DNA of 64,000 bases, from NCBI RefSeq assembly GCF_052857255.1, contig NC_135497.1, forward strand, positions 185,081,097 through 185,145,096. Direction: 5' to 3'. The position numbers and the translations under genes are program-made. This stretch comes from Amblyomma americanum (lineage: Eukaryota; Arthropoda; Arachnida; Ixodida; Ixodidae). Positions 1-11,272 of this stretch are shown here, piece by piece (within the stretch, counting starts at the first letter, position 1; every line of letters starts with the position of its first letter). The notes under the pieces are model-generated. The model was not told the origin of the DNA. It searched no databases and saw only the letters and a program-made list of their open reading frames with translations.

Positions 1-79
1 TATTGGCGCTCTTTGGCTACAGATACTGTTGCAGCATTAAAATTTATCATCATCGACATCATTATCACATATACTATAG

Positions 80-524
80 AGGGTGTTTCATCTAAGGCTT
101 TACTGATTTTTTTCAAAAAAGGCTTTTTGATTTAGAAGAGCGCTTTTTTTTTGGCATAGTACTGTCAGCAGTGTAGTACATGAGAAAACAGCTAATACGT
201 GCCAACTAGCAGGCTAGTTAACTAATATCGTATAACTAACTTTTTAACTAATACTGTTAGGCTCCTTCATTATTGAGAGGCGTGTAGCCCACCGTAAGTA
301 ATACCCATATCAGTTTTAGAATCATGAATACTCAATCGATTCTCTCGGCGCTGTGCTCCGACAAATTTAGGCTAAGTCGCGCCAAAATACACGCGCTTTC
401 GAGAAACTTGCGGTCAAATCAACCTCTCCAGTGCACGTAACTCGTCGAAATAGCCAAAATAGTCGAAATAGCCGAAATAGCCACAGTTTTTAAAAACTGT
501 GTAAAGTCTTAGGTGAAACACCTT
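80..524. mobile_element. Palindromic foldback MITE-like element, internally deleted copy
   Basis: The left end reads gggtgtttcatctaaggc and the right end reads taggtgaaacacc, its near reverse complement. Internal left-arm modules (mirrored tract around 'cagtgtagtacat', 'gccaactagcaggctagtta', 'ggcgtgtagcccacc') recur almost identically in the copy at 47158-47781. Here most of the right arm is missing, so this looks like an internally deleted palindrome. No coding capacity is seen. The superfamily is not assigned because no clear target-site duplication is visible. Confidence 0.6.
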
Positions 525-849
525 GTTTAGAGTCCCACTCCCCTACCACATACTCCTGGACTATGCAAAACTTACCACTGCGCTTAATAGGCACACGATA
601 ACTCAAACGTGCCGCTAAATTGCCGCTAGACTGTAGCGCTAACAATACGTAGGTCGTTACCAAATGTCTAATCCAACACTGTGCTATTGATCGTGGTTGT
701 TTTTGTATCAGCATTATATGCACTCCAAGGTCGCTAACGCCACGGCAGTGCCTTTTACGGCAATGAGCTGCTGAGGACGAGGGCGTGGGGTGAAAGTCGG
801 CCTTTCAGTCTTCTGCGTCGTTCGCGTGCGGACCGTAAAGATGCCGGAT
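525..849. other. No recognisable feature
   Basis: Only short overlapping reading frames lie here. I see no motif, tandem repeat or terminal repeat. Confidence 0.4.
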
Positions 850-1030
850 GCATTCGCGGATGCGGCGGCTGCGTTTTGATGGAGGCGAAATGAAAAAGGC
901 GCCCGTATGTCTGCTTTGCAATGCCAGTGCACGTTGAAGGACCCCAGGTGGCAAGTTTATTAGCATCACTGCACTGCGGCGCATCTTTGTTGTTTTTTTT
1001 TCACCCTCTGCTTTAGTCCTTCCGGTTGCA
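850..1030 (+). mobile_element. Degenerate tRNA-derived SINE fragment (T-rich-tail subtype)
   Basis: The stretch carries the body signature of the SINE at 23346-23648: a 'gcggcggc...gttttgatggaggcgaaat' region, then 'gccagtgcacgttgaagga' and 'ccccaggtgg', then a T-rich tail. The tRNA head is missing or eroded. Decay is heavier than in the Ruka-type copies further along, which suggests an older insertion. Confidence 0.6.
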
Positions 1031-1049
1031 AAGCCTGGAGACGCAGGAT

Positions 1050-1200
1050 AAGGCCTAGCCGCGGCGGTCGCGTTTCGATAGAGGAAAAGGCTTTCGTGCG
1101 CTGTGCAAAGTCAGTGCAGGTTACATAACGCAAGGTGGTCTAAATTTATCCGCAGCCCTCTCCCGCGGCACTTCTTTCTCTGTTCAATCTTTCACTCCTT
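1050..1200 (+). mobile_element. Second degenerate SINE fragment, same subtype, adjacent in tandem
   Basis: It begins 'gccgcggcggtcgcgtttcg' and continues with 'gtcagtgcaggttac', 'aaggtggtc' and 'ccgcggcacttctttctc', the same module order as the T-rich-tail SINE at 23346-23648. It lies head to tail with the fragment just upstream, so this was a SINE landing region or a local duplication. Confidence 0.55.
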
Positions 1201-1245
1201 CGTCACGTCCGCTGAACATATTTTTTTTTCATTTTTCCGTCACGA

Positions 1246-2916
1246 CGCCACTGTGGGGCCCACCAAGAGTAAGACAATTACTGCGCCTTTCCTCACAGCC
1301 AGTCTTACTTCTTCAGGCCTTTCCCCTTCTCAAGTACCTGATGTCGGCACGCGAACGCACGCGCGTCTGGGTTTCTCCTCCACTAAAGCCGATCGGCTTA
1401 AAGCAAACGCCAGCTTAGCTGCGATCGTCTAAGAAATCCGTAAGAACTTGCTGGCGCTTCGGTGCTTCTTAGAAGATTATGTAACATGCGCACCAGTCAG
1501 TGTACAGCAGTCACTTCGACTCCACCGCGTCAAACTGCCTGTTTTCGACGCACTGATTACTGCCTCACTCGTGGACTGGCGTTCTTTTAGAGTCGCCGTA
1601 CGCCGCTACTCTGACGGCGCGAGTGCGTAGAAACATCCCGTGTTCAGTACAGCTCAAATTGCTGAAGTGCCATTCGGCCTCGCTGGCGAGGGTCGACAGA
1701 TGCTCTGTGTCTGTTTTGTTTCACTCTGTTTTAGCCTCATCGTCGTCAGCATCCATGGTGCCAACTTCACGTGACGTAAAGCGGGCATTATGTGCTTGCT
1801 TAATTACTGTCCTAGTCATGACGCGACTTCACAAGTCGCCAGACTTATCGCGACCACGTCAGACGTTGCGGAGCGAAGGGCAAATTCTTTCGTTTAATTC
1901 CGAGTTCTCGGCTGGAAAACAGCAAAATGAGGGATAACTGCGGGGGGATCATCTAATCGAGTGCTCAAAACAAAATTAAAAGTTACGTCTACGGTCCCTG
2001 GAGCATCCCTCTGAGGTCAAGCGATGAATTGATTCTAAAGGCATACTTTTGAGCTCCTTATTCGTAATCGGTACTAACGCACTTAATCGCAGGAATGCAG
2101 CCTTGTATATTGAGTAAAGAAACAGCGGTCAGTGTATTCAATGCCATCGTTTTGTACCTTACTTTAACGGCAACTGAGCGGGGCGCCGGAGCGTCAAAAT
2201 TCGATAAGTACTGTACTTTATGTTATATCGATATATGACGTTATAACTGCTTGGCCGCTACAACCGCTTTGGTACCAGTGTAAAGGTATTGCTCTAGTTT
2301 AAGGCTCGTTCCATCCCTCAACCGCCGCTGCTTGTTTTAACAAGCCACAGGTACGCGCTCGCAGGAGAAAAAAAATATACAAGTTTATCCCTCCTCTGAT
2401 GCGACTATTCTGAGAAAGTAGTTTGATTTACCTTCGCTTATTACTTTAGCAGTAGCAGTAGCTAGAATTTCGCAGCAAACAAGAACAAAAACCGCGCGCA
2501 TACGCGTGCGCACAGCAAGAGGTCTAGGCTGCGCCAAAGTGCTACCAGAGGACTTAATGTTGTGAATAAACGCCTATTCTATTCATCTATGAGCAGCCGC
2601 AGTCACAGTTATTTAGCCTGATGTCATAGTATCTGTACGGGCACGCATGCGTTCACCGAGCCACTTGTGTGTATGGAGAAATCCTTGAGGGCCCTATGCA
2701 GCTTTAATATTTACTATGAAATCAGCGCTTGTGCGCTTTGTACGCGTTCGTGAGGAGCCACAGGGCTTATTCCCGCGGAGCTTAACCGTCAAGTTTTGGG
2801 TGTGAAGCACAGAGCACGAGGCGCATTACCTGCGAACAACAAAACGCTCTTTCTGCCGGCATAACCCTTTATCTTAATTTTTTTTTTGTTTACGTTTCCG
2901 ACCGAACCTCCGGTTT
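1246..2916. other. No recognisable feature
   Basis: About 1.7 kb with only short overlapping frames, none with a known motif. No repeats or strong promoter signals were noticed. Confidence 0.4.
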
Positions 2917-3560
2917 TTGCTTGTTTTTAAACGTGAAAGAAGCCCGCGCTGCTATTCTACGTCATACCGCGCTACACAACGCTCATCACGGAGCCTGCAT
3001 GCGCGTCAGCAATTCGCTTACGGTGACATTTTAGGTAACGGAGGGGGAGTCCGACGAATGTTGCCCGCGGAATTCCAGCGCACGCTCGGGCCGCCCACCC
3101 TGTCCTGGTATGCACGTGCCTGTGTGTGTGTTTGCTCGTCCCGCGCGATGATTGCGCGGCGTCCCCCTGCCAGCGCTCGCTGCGCAATGACGCTGCGCGC
3201 GCGCACCTCCGCGCGTTGCACCGACCTGTGCCTCTCACTATGGCTGATAGCAGTTAGTCTGTTTACAATTCTCGAAGCGCTGAAAGAGAGCGGCCGCGCA
3301 GCAAGTCCGGCGCGGCGCGTGGGTTTGCGCCATTTCTTGCTTTCTCCTTGCTGTCTGAAGCGTGGCACGCTTTTGATCACCGTCCGTGGCGCGCTGCGGG
3401 AGCGTGCGGGCGTCAGCGACTGCCCTAACAAAATAACGCCAGACCTGCAGATGGCAGCCGGCTGCCGAACGCGAAAGCCGCGAGTGCAGAGCTCAAAAAC
3501 GAAGCACCCAAGTGCGAGCGCAGAGCGAGGGGCCGAAGACGATGCTCCGTTTTAGAAAAC
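2917..3560. other. CpG-rich block with overlapping open frames
   Basis: This block is clearly richer in CpG and GC than its surroundings. A plus-strand frame stays open for 212 codons but opens at TTG, with its first ATG near 3058, and the minus strand is also open here, as expected of GC-rich DNA. The composition (Arg, Ser, Cys rich) matches no family I know. It could be a CpG-island promoter or exon. I do not claim a protein. Confidence 0.25.
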
Positions 3561-3716
3561 GTTGCCTTTGAGCTTAGGCTGACCTTTGTGCATTTCGTTT
3601 TCAGTCCCCTTTCCCGACGGGCACTAGCCACAAAGTGGAGAGCTGGAGTCCTCCTTATTATAGGTGGCACCCCTACGTCTTCATGAAGCGCCTCGTGCTC
3701 TTTTTCAGTTTTTCAG

Positions 3717-3726
3717 TATAAAAGGG
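3717..3726 (+). promoter_or_regulatory. Isolated TATA-box-like sequence
   Basis: TATAAAAGGG is a strong match to a TATA box and lies about 150 bp downstream of the CpG-rich block. No convincing initiator or downstream gene is visible before the assembly gap at 3888, so it may be fortuitous. Confidence 0.2.
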
Positions 3727-3887
3727 CAATGGGACGGGCACAGTGTTAAGCGCATGTACTTCATGCACAAAGTGGCAAACATGCCGCTTGGCCTTTCACC
3801 AGGGACGTAAGTCGATCTCTCTTCGCTGGACGGCAAAGCACGGCGCGCTGTTTTTAACTCGTACTTCTAGAAAAAATTTGAATGAGT

Positions 3888-3987
3888 NNNNNNNNNNNNN
3901 NNNNNNNNNNNNNNNNNNNNNNNNNNNNNNNNNNNNNNNNNNNNNNNNNNNNNNNNNNNNNNNNNNNNNNNNNNNNNNNNNNNNNNN
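3888..3987. other. Scaffold gap, exactly 100 N
   Basis: The run of exactly 100 N is the usual placeholder for a gap of unknown size. It sits directly before a SINE tail and a (TA)n array, sequence types that commonly break assemblies. Confidence 0.97.
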
Positions 3988-4152
<165 letters not shown>

Positions 4153-4162
4153 ATAGACAGCC

Positions 4163-4410
4163 GTCGCCGTAGCTCAGTTGGTAGAGCACCGGACGCGATA
4201 TTCGGAGGTCGTGTGTTCGGATCCCACCGGCGCCACGGTTGTTTTTTCTGCTGCTTTATAAGTAATTTTCTTTAAGTGATACATTAATCGAAGTATTATT
4301 ATCCCTCTGATCAGCACCTACACATTACAAAAAAAAATTAAACATTCCCCAATGCACCTTGTGTAAGTTTGTGAAACGAGCCCCTGAGCCCCTCATTTTC
4401 TTAACTTTTC
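4163..4410 (+). mobile_element. tRNA-derived SINE with near-complete tRNA-like head
   Basis: Positions 4163-4235 fold as a tRNA cloverleaf: a 7-bp acceptor stem with one mismatch, a D arm with 'agctcagttggtagagc', an anticodon stem ccgga/ttcgg and a T loop 'ttcggat'. The A box and B box needed for RNA polymerase III are recognisable. The anticodon loop lacks the invariant U33, and the T stem has a mismatch, so a working tRNA is unlikely. About 175 bp of body and tail follow before a (CA)n/(TA)n tract. Confidence 0.65.
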
Positions 4411-4412
4411 GG

Positions 4413-4531
<119 letters not shown>

Positions 4532-4559
4532 TTAAGGGATGTAGGCACTTGGCCGCCAC

Positions 4560-4890
4560 AGTCCAGCGCAGGCGCATTCCTTACAAATAATTTTTTTTGA
4601 ACCAGCGTGCGGGAAATCAGCACACCAGGCGCAACAGAAAGATTCATCTCTGCATTGTGCAGCACAATAGATATTTCACGAGCGGTTTTTGCTTGCTTCT
4701 TGCATAGGATGCTCGTGCCACGGAAACGCGGTCTACAATATGCGCAAGCAATGCAATGGTCAACGAGGTGCATGCCCTCCTTGTTACCCAGCTTTTCTGT
4801 GCGCTCCCTGAGTCGGTCACTGATCATGATTTCACCGCTGTTGACTGTGCTAGGGAAATCGTTAACAGACTCTGAGAGTTTCCCCACAGC
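4560..4890 (-). pseudogene. Penelope-like element GIY-YIG endonuclease remnant
   Basis: The minus-strand translation carries, in order, SDRLRERTEKL, a His/Cys cluster DHCIACAYC followed by RPRF, and TAREISIVL. This is the order I know from the C-terminal half of PLE endonucleases: a [N/S]DRLREH helix with the conserved Arg, an HxxxCxxC-type cluster and an REI-E-A block with the catalytic Glu region. The N-terminal GIY and YIG strands are not recognisable; upstream sequence appears frameshifted. Downstream the frame reads straight into the (TA)n(CA)n array, giving an artificial YIYI/VCVC tail. PLEs use this nuclease for target-primed reverse transcription. It is a dead fragment. The family call is from motif order, not a database search. 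Confidence 0.6.
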
Positions 4891-5053
4891 AGGGTTCTGT
4901 CGATTTTCCCTGTGACTTCAGAAGCTCCCTGTCGTCAGCGTGGCCAGGGAGGATATTTCCGGGAAGTCCGCGAGCTTCCCTATGCAGAGCTGCATGTAAA
5001 TATCCCCTCCTCAGACAGCACTGACAGCGGACTCGGGGCCTCCACTATAAACT

Positions 5054-6056
5054 TTGTGACGTATAAGGCTACATCTATTAAAGTTACAAGCAATAATGAC
5101 CCCAAGAAGGAACGCTATACAACGAGAAAAGTTTTGATGATGTGATCATTCTTGACCGATTAAAGGTTACATTTCCGAAAAAACGGGCGATTTAAGCGCT
5201 TTATTTATTTATTTTCATTATTTCTACAGAGAAAGTATAAGAAGCTTTTGGAAGAAGCAAGCGTGTTATTCACAGAGAAAACCAGTTTTTGCGACTATAT
5301 AGCTTACACAGTGAGATGTTCCGTTTACGGTAACTTAACCTTTATAAACGCCTCGGTGGCCCCGCCGCCATGCGGAAAAGAAGATGTTCCTTTTCCTCCA
5401 AGGCCACCTGCGTCCGACGAGGCAACTTTGTTCTCAGTATGCAGTGCGAGGCCAAGGAGACGAAGGAGGTTGAAGGAGCCGTTCTGCCATTCGCCGGCTC
5501 TCGCCATGTTTGACGTTTCATGTTAGTCCGGCGCCATGCACTGGTGTAAGGATTCTTTGGTCTGGCATCGTACCATCCATCGTGTCCAGCGTCTCAGCTA
5601 ACTCGTTGTTACCACGTTCAAGTACATGTGTGTGCACAGCTCCGAAGCAGCAATGCGTGATTCGAGCTATGTTGCCGAAGCGTCCGTCGTGCGCCCGAAG
5701 AACTCGTGGCCCAGGATTCACTACGACCGAGCGACGATGATGATGAGTAACGACGTCGATGATTAACACCGGCTCATGCGGTGAGATGCCATTACACATT
5801 CATGACATTTTAAAGATTCCAGTTGCCGAGACGCTCTTTCGTATTTATATAGTCGCCCGTGCATGCTGGCTATACAGATGGTTCGACACTACGTTTGCCG
5901 AATTTTTTTTTAACTCGTACAACTGTATGGTCCCAAGAGGAACCACCAGCCCATCGACAACTATTGCTGCTTCTCATGCCGCTTATTTGCAAGTCATCGC
6001 AAGTTGCCTTACTCAGCTTTCCAGTGTGCACAGTATTATCTCGTGTAAGCGAACGC
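5054..6056 (+). repeat. Long unclassified repeat, copy A, first block
   Basis: This block aligns collinearly with 28434-30020. Shared landmarks include 'ccgtttacggtaactta' versus 'cgtttacggtaacttata', 'ccaaggccacc..cgtccga', 'gtgtccagcgtct', 'cagcaatgcgtgattcg', 'gcccaggattca' and 'actattgctgcttctcat'. The minus strand holds paired short frames sharing motifs such as ARAGE and TLDT.DGT, but copy A is frameshifted between them. It is followed by a (GAAA)n array absent from copy B. I cannot assign it to a known element class. Confidence 0.7.
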
Positions 6057-6060
6057 ATTT

Positions 6061-6143
6061 GAAAGAAAGAAGGAAAGAAAGAAACAAGGAGAGAAAGAAG
6101 GAAGGAAGGAAGGAAAGAAAGAAAGAAAGAAAGAAAGAAAGAA

Positions 6144-6178
<35 letters not shown>

Positions 6179-6318
6179 GAAGAAAGAAAGAAAGAAAGAA
6201 GTAAAGAAAGAAAGAAAGAAGGAAAGAAAGAAAGAAAGAAAGAAAGAAAGAAGGAAAGAAGTAAAGAAAGAAAGAAAGAAAGAAGGAAAGAAAGAAAGAT
6301 AGACATAAAGAAAGAAAG
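6061..6318. repeat. Purine-rich (GAAA)n-type microsatellite
   Basis: About 260 bp of interrupted AAAG/GAAA units with GGAA variants. All purines are on the plus strand. It lies inside long repeat copy A at a position where copy B has no such array. Confidence 0.97.
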
Positions 6319-6834
6319 CCACTCGGACGCCCACGGAAGGAGGAAGGGAATGATTAGCATAGAAGGAGCAGGGTAGGGCGAGAGTGCAATATGAGCAACC
6401 GTAGAGTGGCTGTGACGGGTACCATCCGAAGAGTGTTTACCCTGTAGGGAGGAGGTGAGGGAGGGTATTCCATGGTTGGTCTGCTCGAGGGGAGGCCCAC
6501 CAGCTGTGGCGCCGCGCTCCTGGAGCGGCGGGTTGGAGCAACACCCTAGTTCTTTAGAGGGTGTTGGCTGGAGAGGGGCACTAGTCGTGAGTGCAAAAAT
6601 AAAGTGTGTTGCATGACTATACATATATGCATGTCGCTCTGAAACTCTTTACCTCAATATATCGTAAAATTAAAATACTTCGACAAATGTCGCTCAATTT
6701 CGAGTTATACAATGGTAACCATGCTATGAGTTTTTGTTGTTTTTTTCACAATGGGGAAAAAGGGTTCTACTACATAAACGAAGCAGCAAAATTTGTTTTC
6801 GTTTTTTTTTTCTTAAATGATTTCACTGGCGTTT
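6319..6834. other. Copy-A-specific sequence between repeat blocks
   Basis: It has no counterpart in copy B. Around 6580-6620 the plus strand reads 'tgcaaaaataaagtgtgttg', which contains an AATAAA hexamer and could be the 3' end of an inserted retroelement, but no coding motif supports that. Confidence 0.3.
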
Positions 6835-7245
6835 CCTTCTTTGTGCTGGCCGGCGTTCCTGGAGCATTACGTTAGCGTGTCTTTTCCTTGTTGCTGCAAT
6901 TCTGAAGCACAACATGGGAGTTGCGTGATGCTGCGCTCTTAAAGCGCACTCAGTGCACAATCACAGGGCATGATAAAAGGATATAGCGTTCACGGTTCCT
7001 GAATTTACAACCCAAATATGATAATTTATAATTTCTGATCTTAACTTCCTAATGTTGCAGTCGCAATCATGAACGCAGTTTTGGCTAGAGGTTAATTCAG
7101 TTCACAGTACATATTGCGCAGATATTGCAGACTGGATTAGCGTGTGTAATTGTTAGCATGCAACGAATACAATGTACTAATCAAAATTCTCGCATTTCGG
7201 CCAATCATTGAGAAAGCCGTGAGCACTATGCCCTCATGGCTTTGG
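6835..7245 (+). repeat. Long unclassified repeat, copy A, second block
   Basis: This block aligns with 30660-31072. Shared landmarks are 'gtgctggc.g.cgttc', 'ttacgtta.cgtg', 'ctcagtg', 'gcg.tcacggttcc' and 'gtgagcactat'. It ends within about 15 bp of the RNase H remnant, so the retrotransposon fragment sits at the repeat's right edge. Confidence 0.65.
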
Positions 7246-7260
7246 GTGATTTCGTGATAT

Positions 7261-7700
7261 GTGGTCAACCGGTCCCTCACTTACCCCTCTCCGTGATGGG
7301 GATAGGGGCTGGGCCCCGCCCGGATATTAATTCCTCAAGCATGTGAGCGGGCCGCCTCGTTCCCTGGAAAGGAGGAGTGTGCCGGGGTCCAGATCAGCTG
7401 GATGGTGTGGGGTTTAGATTGTAGGAGGCGGAGGGTGGTGGCAGAGATCCGGCCTTTAGAGAAATTATGGATTGCAGTTTTAGAGCCACTGATAATAATT
7501 TTGGCGATTGGGTTGAAGGAGATGGTGGCTAGCGCGATGGCTGCCTCCTCGGCGATATCGGTGGCAGTCATGACGGAGACAGAGAAAGTGGGGCGGCCGG
7601 TGTGGTCCGCAGCCGCCAGCGCAAGGGCGTTTCGGTGGCGACATTCGGCGGCATCCACATATCCCACCTCCTCGTTATTGCTGCAGCATTTCTGTAAATT
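7261..7700 (-). pseudogene. RNase H domain of a non-LTR retrotransposon, inactivated
   Basis: The minus-strand frame carries the RNase HI series seen in non-LTR elements: GYVDAA (first Asp), IAEEAAIALA (Glu), IISGSKTAIHNFSKGRIS, LIWTPAHSSFPGNEAA. The third catalytic position is normally D in a DSxxA motif and is G here, so the active site is lost. A stop follows SHA, and the continuation (a VRDRLTT-like segment) is in another frame. Upstream sequence also needs a frame change. This enzyme would remove RNA from the RNA:DNA hybrid after target-primed reverse transcription. It is a short decayed fragment with no adjoining RT. Confidence 0.75.
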
Positions 7701-9890
7701 CTCCGTCCTACGTACCGGAGGAATTGTAAGTCATTTTTTATGGCTTCGCTGCACTTCAATCTTTATGGCTCTGTATTTACTGGGGCAACCTTTTTTTTTT
7801 TTGCCTTTTCGTGGCTTATTGTTTTAGCGAAATCGCTTAGGTATCATTCCTTCCATTTGAAAATATGATATTTACCTCGGTAAGAGTGAAATACCGTAAC
7901 TTTCGTTATACAGTCCACGAACTATACATGTCTAAATGCTATTTTTTTTACGCTGTGCGGATTATCCGCAAGTGCGGAATATGTAGTCGTTTCGTTCTTA
8001 ACATCGTATTTTATGACGTGCCATGCTCAGCGCAATTATAACTGTCGCGAGGTTTTTTCGATTTCGTATTTGCGCTGTGTTTACAGCTACGCGTGATTAC
8101 TGGTTGGCGCACGGTGCTAGAATACTTCTAGGGCTGTGCCCCAGTTCTTATTTCCAGTCAAAGCGTGCCGCGCGTCTTCTGCCTACAGCCCGAACTGAAA
8201 ATAAACCACGTAGCTGATCATCGCCGCCTGATTCCATGAGACAAGAGCGGAGCCTGGTTGGTGCCGCATGTAATCAATGCACTTGGCTGTTGTCTGTTTC
8301 ACCTCGCAGGAAGATTGTGACGTCAATGCTGGAGACGTCATCTGAGGAAAAAAAAGAAAAACAAAGCGAAGACATGGAATAGGAGCCTTCTGTCGATATA
8401 AGAACGATAGAGTTGTGCCCTCAACAGCCTGCATAATGTTTATATAAGGGGTCGTGAGGTTGCATAGTTTCTTTTAGAAAAACTAAAAAAATGATAAGAA
8501 AAAATAAAAATGCTGCCTTCGGAGCTCCTACGTGTTCATGGTCGGTACAATCTGTCCCTGCGGACTATGTGAGGAGTGCTGACAATCTAGTAAAAAAATT
8601 GCTGTTCAACGAAAATCGAGCCCTGCGGACTTATACACTGGGTGGCCAGGATTATAGCCCTGAAATTACGGTAAAGATGATGCACCTAAACTTCACTGGG
8701 CCTATATATGGTTTGAAGAAGGGATGAGATTTCGCTTGCCCTAAGCTCATGCAGACTGGCGCCCAACTTTACGAAGAAGCTTGAACATCCCACATCCCAA
8801 TAACATAACGCAGTGCGGTTCAAACACAAACACTACATTTCCTGGGCATCTATCATACTAAAAAAATGAAATAATGTCTTGATCGCTTACACATGCGGAA
8901 GGTATACATTGAACAGCAGCCGCACCTTCGTGGCTGCTACCTACTTGAAATGTCCTTAGGGTATTTGTGTGCACCTGTGTAGACACCGGCTCCTGTAAGC
9001 ACAGTGGGCTGGTAAATGTGCCTTGCAGTTAGCGCAAGTAGCGCGGGCAGCATATTTTTGTTTTTTAACTGTGGTTATTCTTCCTCTACACCATAACTTG
9101 CTGTTGGATAAAGTGGTGCTTGCTGCAAGACACGTTGCATGTTTATTGCCCTTCACAACGTTTCCTTTACCTCTTCCTTTACTACGGCTAACGCAGAAAC
9201 TTAGCAGCAGTAAGATAAACAAGACGATTTGAGCGTATCGTGCGCAGCTTCATCGTTTAAAAAGAAATGCGTTTCTCCTCTTGGAGAAGCAACGGGCGGC
9301 AACTGCGAGGTGCTCAGTGTAGAGAGGACTGCAAAATGGGCGACGTGCATAGAAAAAAAAATAACGCATGCTGAACAAAAGGAACATTCTTCTAATGTGC
9401 CCTAATGTGGACGACTAACAAGATGGGCAATCAGGGCAGTTTATGCGCGTTTCTTCCCCGGCACGAAATAGCAAAGATAACGCCCCGGCGGTCCTTTCAT
9501 CACTGCTGACGTGAAACGAGGTCATGCGTCGAGCGACAGAAATTACAGAGTAGCGAAACATTTTCGCACGCGACGCCGTTGATCGGGGTCGCAGTGTTTA
9601 CATACCGATCTTTAATGAAGGCTATCTGCGTTGTCACGCACTTTTCACTTCCTCTGCGTCAGCCACCCCTTCTTCTTCCTCGTTCTCATCTTTCGTCTTC
9701 CTTCCCTCGTCCTGTCGCTACATCGGGGGGAAGGGGGGTAGCGCGAAGACCGAAGCTCGGGGCTGGAGAGGAGACAAGGACAGAAAGCGACAACACTCCG
9801 CAAAGAAAGAAGTCGCCCTTTGGACACCAACGCATTCAGAGCGCCCTGGCTGCTCTCTCCGACTTGCTGCATGCATATCGCCGGGATTAA
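7701..9890. other. No recognisable feature
   Basis: About 2.2 kb of AT-rich sequence with short random frames. I see no repeat, tRNA-like sequence or recognisable domain. It ends at a TATA-box candidate. Confidence 0.35.
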
Positions 9891-9901
9891 TGCGTCACGC
9901 G

Positions 9902-9909
9902 TATAAATA
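9902..9909 (+). promoter_or_regulatory. TATA box of a candidate core promoter
   Basis: TATAAATA is flanked by G+C-rich sequence. A CTCACG initiator-like site places an A at 9932, 30 bp downstream, the usual spacing for arthropod TATA promoters. A long CpG-rich block follows. No transcript evidence is available. Confidence 0.35.
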
Positions 9910-9931
9910 GAACGCGCGTCCCAAAACGCTC

Positions 9932-11170
9932 ACGGGTGAGCGCCTCGCGTCAGAGTAGAGAAGTCAGAACATCGGGCCGTCTGCGGCGCGAAAAAAAGCA
10001 GAGGGAAGATGCCAGTAAATGCGAAATCGGGGAAAGCACGGGCAGAACGTCACACACGGAAGAAGTAGTTTGCTAGCCCGCAGCGCGTAATACCCATGTC
10101 TGCCGTGAGCCAAGTGGCATTCAGACGTCGGGTGAAGGCTCGGGGCGGCGTTGTGACTTCATTTCCCCTCTTAGACGTCTCTCCTTTCTTGCTGCCCTCT
10201 TCCCTTGCCATGTCAGGGATCTAGGAGGGTGGAAGGGGGGGAGGGGGGTGCAAGAAGAGGGCAGACATGACTAGTACGTTAGCGTCATCCCGCCTACGGT
10301 GTGGCCCGCTTTCTCTCGTTGTGTTTATTGTTTTCCTTTTGCCTCCGTCATCGCGGCGTTGCCTCGCGTTGTCCGATGGCGCCGGTGGGTGACAAGTTAA
10401 GATTGATAGGGCCGACTTGAAGAGGGGCCGCCGTTGGCCCTGCTGGGGACAGCGCCGTCCGGTGGCTTTCGTTCAGCGAGAATTATTCACGCGTGGCCAT
10501 GGTCCGAGGAGAGCGCGTCGCCGCATGAGCAGTGGCCGCGGCTCGCGCCCGTCTGCAGCTCATTACTCATAATGCGCTCCATTGGTGGGGGAGAGGGAGA
10601 GAAGCAAAAACAATAAGCGGGTTATGACAAGCCAGGAGGCACTAATGAAAGGCCCCGGTGACAGGTTTGGGCCTGCTCAATCAATCTTGGTCCTTCCTGC
10701 GCTCAATTATCAACGGAGCTGGAGAAATTATCCGATTACGGCTTTTGCGCCGCGAACCAGTCGGTCGCGCCCACGCCAGAGGAAGCCTCGGCGAGGTGGG
10801 CCAGCGTGGCTGCCCGCTCCTTCCGCTCCTGTTTCCTCGCACCGGCTTCGAGAGGGCAGCGCCGCGGCGTGGCCGGGCATCTGCCCCCGTGTCCGGTGTC
10901 ACGTGGTCCCCGAATTAGCACCGGGTTACGCGGGCCGTCGCTGAGCAAATATTGGCCTAGGCCGGGAAACATTTTGCTGGCCCATCGACTTGCTTGTTTG
11001 CACTGCCGAGGATCGGACCTTCCCGCGAACCTGGCGAACAGGGAGGAGGTGAGTTTGTGTGCGCGTGTGTGCTTCCGTGCGCGGGGCCCCGCCTGCTTCG
11101 ACTCAGTCCGCTTGGGCCAGCCCCTCCTCGAGGTGCGCGCTTATGAACTCGCAGCCAGGCGTTGACAGCG
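9932..11170 (+). other. CpG-rich block with strong splice donor: candidate first exon region
   Basis: From about 10140 the sequence becomes strongly CpG rich up to about 11170. At 11048/11049 it reads GGAG|GTGAGTTTG, a near-perfect 5' splice donor. With the TATA box at 9902 this gives promoter, GC-rich leader and donor in the right order for a 5' exon. A stretch near 10680-10745 is less CpG rich and holds several ATTA/TAAT cores ('caattatcaacggagctgg' and nearby), as conserved regulatory elements often do. Overlapping plus-strand frames here have no recognisable domain, so the exon may be untranslated. Confidence 0.3.
10227..10248 (+). other. Potential G-quadruplex flanked by short inverted repeat
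   Basis: GGGTGGAA followed by runs of seven and six G separated by one A can supply four G3 tracts. On either side lie 'ctgccctcttcccttgc' and 'gcaagaagagggcag', nearly reverse complements. Confidence 0.5.
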
Positions 11171-11272
11171 CTGCTCTCCCATGCAGCTGGCCAACGCGTC
11201 GCTCAATTCTGTTTACTTTCTTGACAGCGGCCGTGCTCGCTAAAAAGAAAGGCTTTCAAAATAGCAGACGCA

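Noticed and set aside
2917..3555. 212-codon plus-strand frame as a gene
   Set aside because: No ATG until mid-frame, no domain, and opposite-strand frames are equally open; kept only as a CpG-rich block.
4163..4235. Functional tRNA gene
   Set aside because: The cloverleaf is recognisable, but the anticodon loop lacks U33, stems have mismatches, and a SINE body and tail follow.
5759..6624. Long KERKE-rich and SFFLS-rich frames
   Set aside because: They are translations of the (GAAA)n array on each strand.
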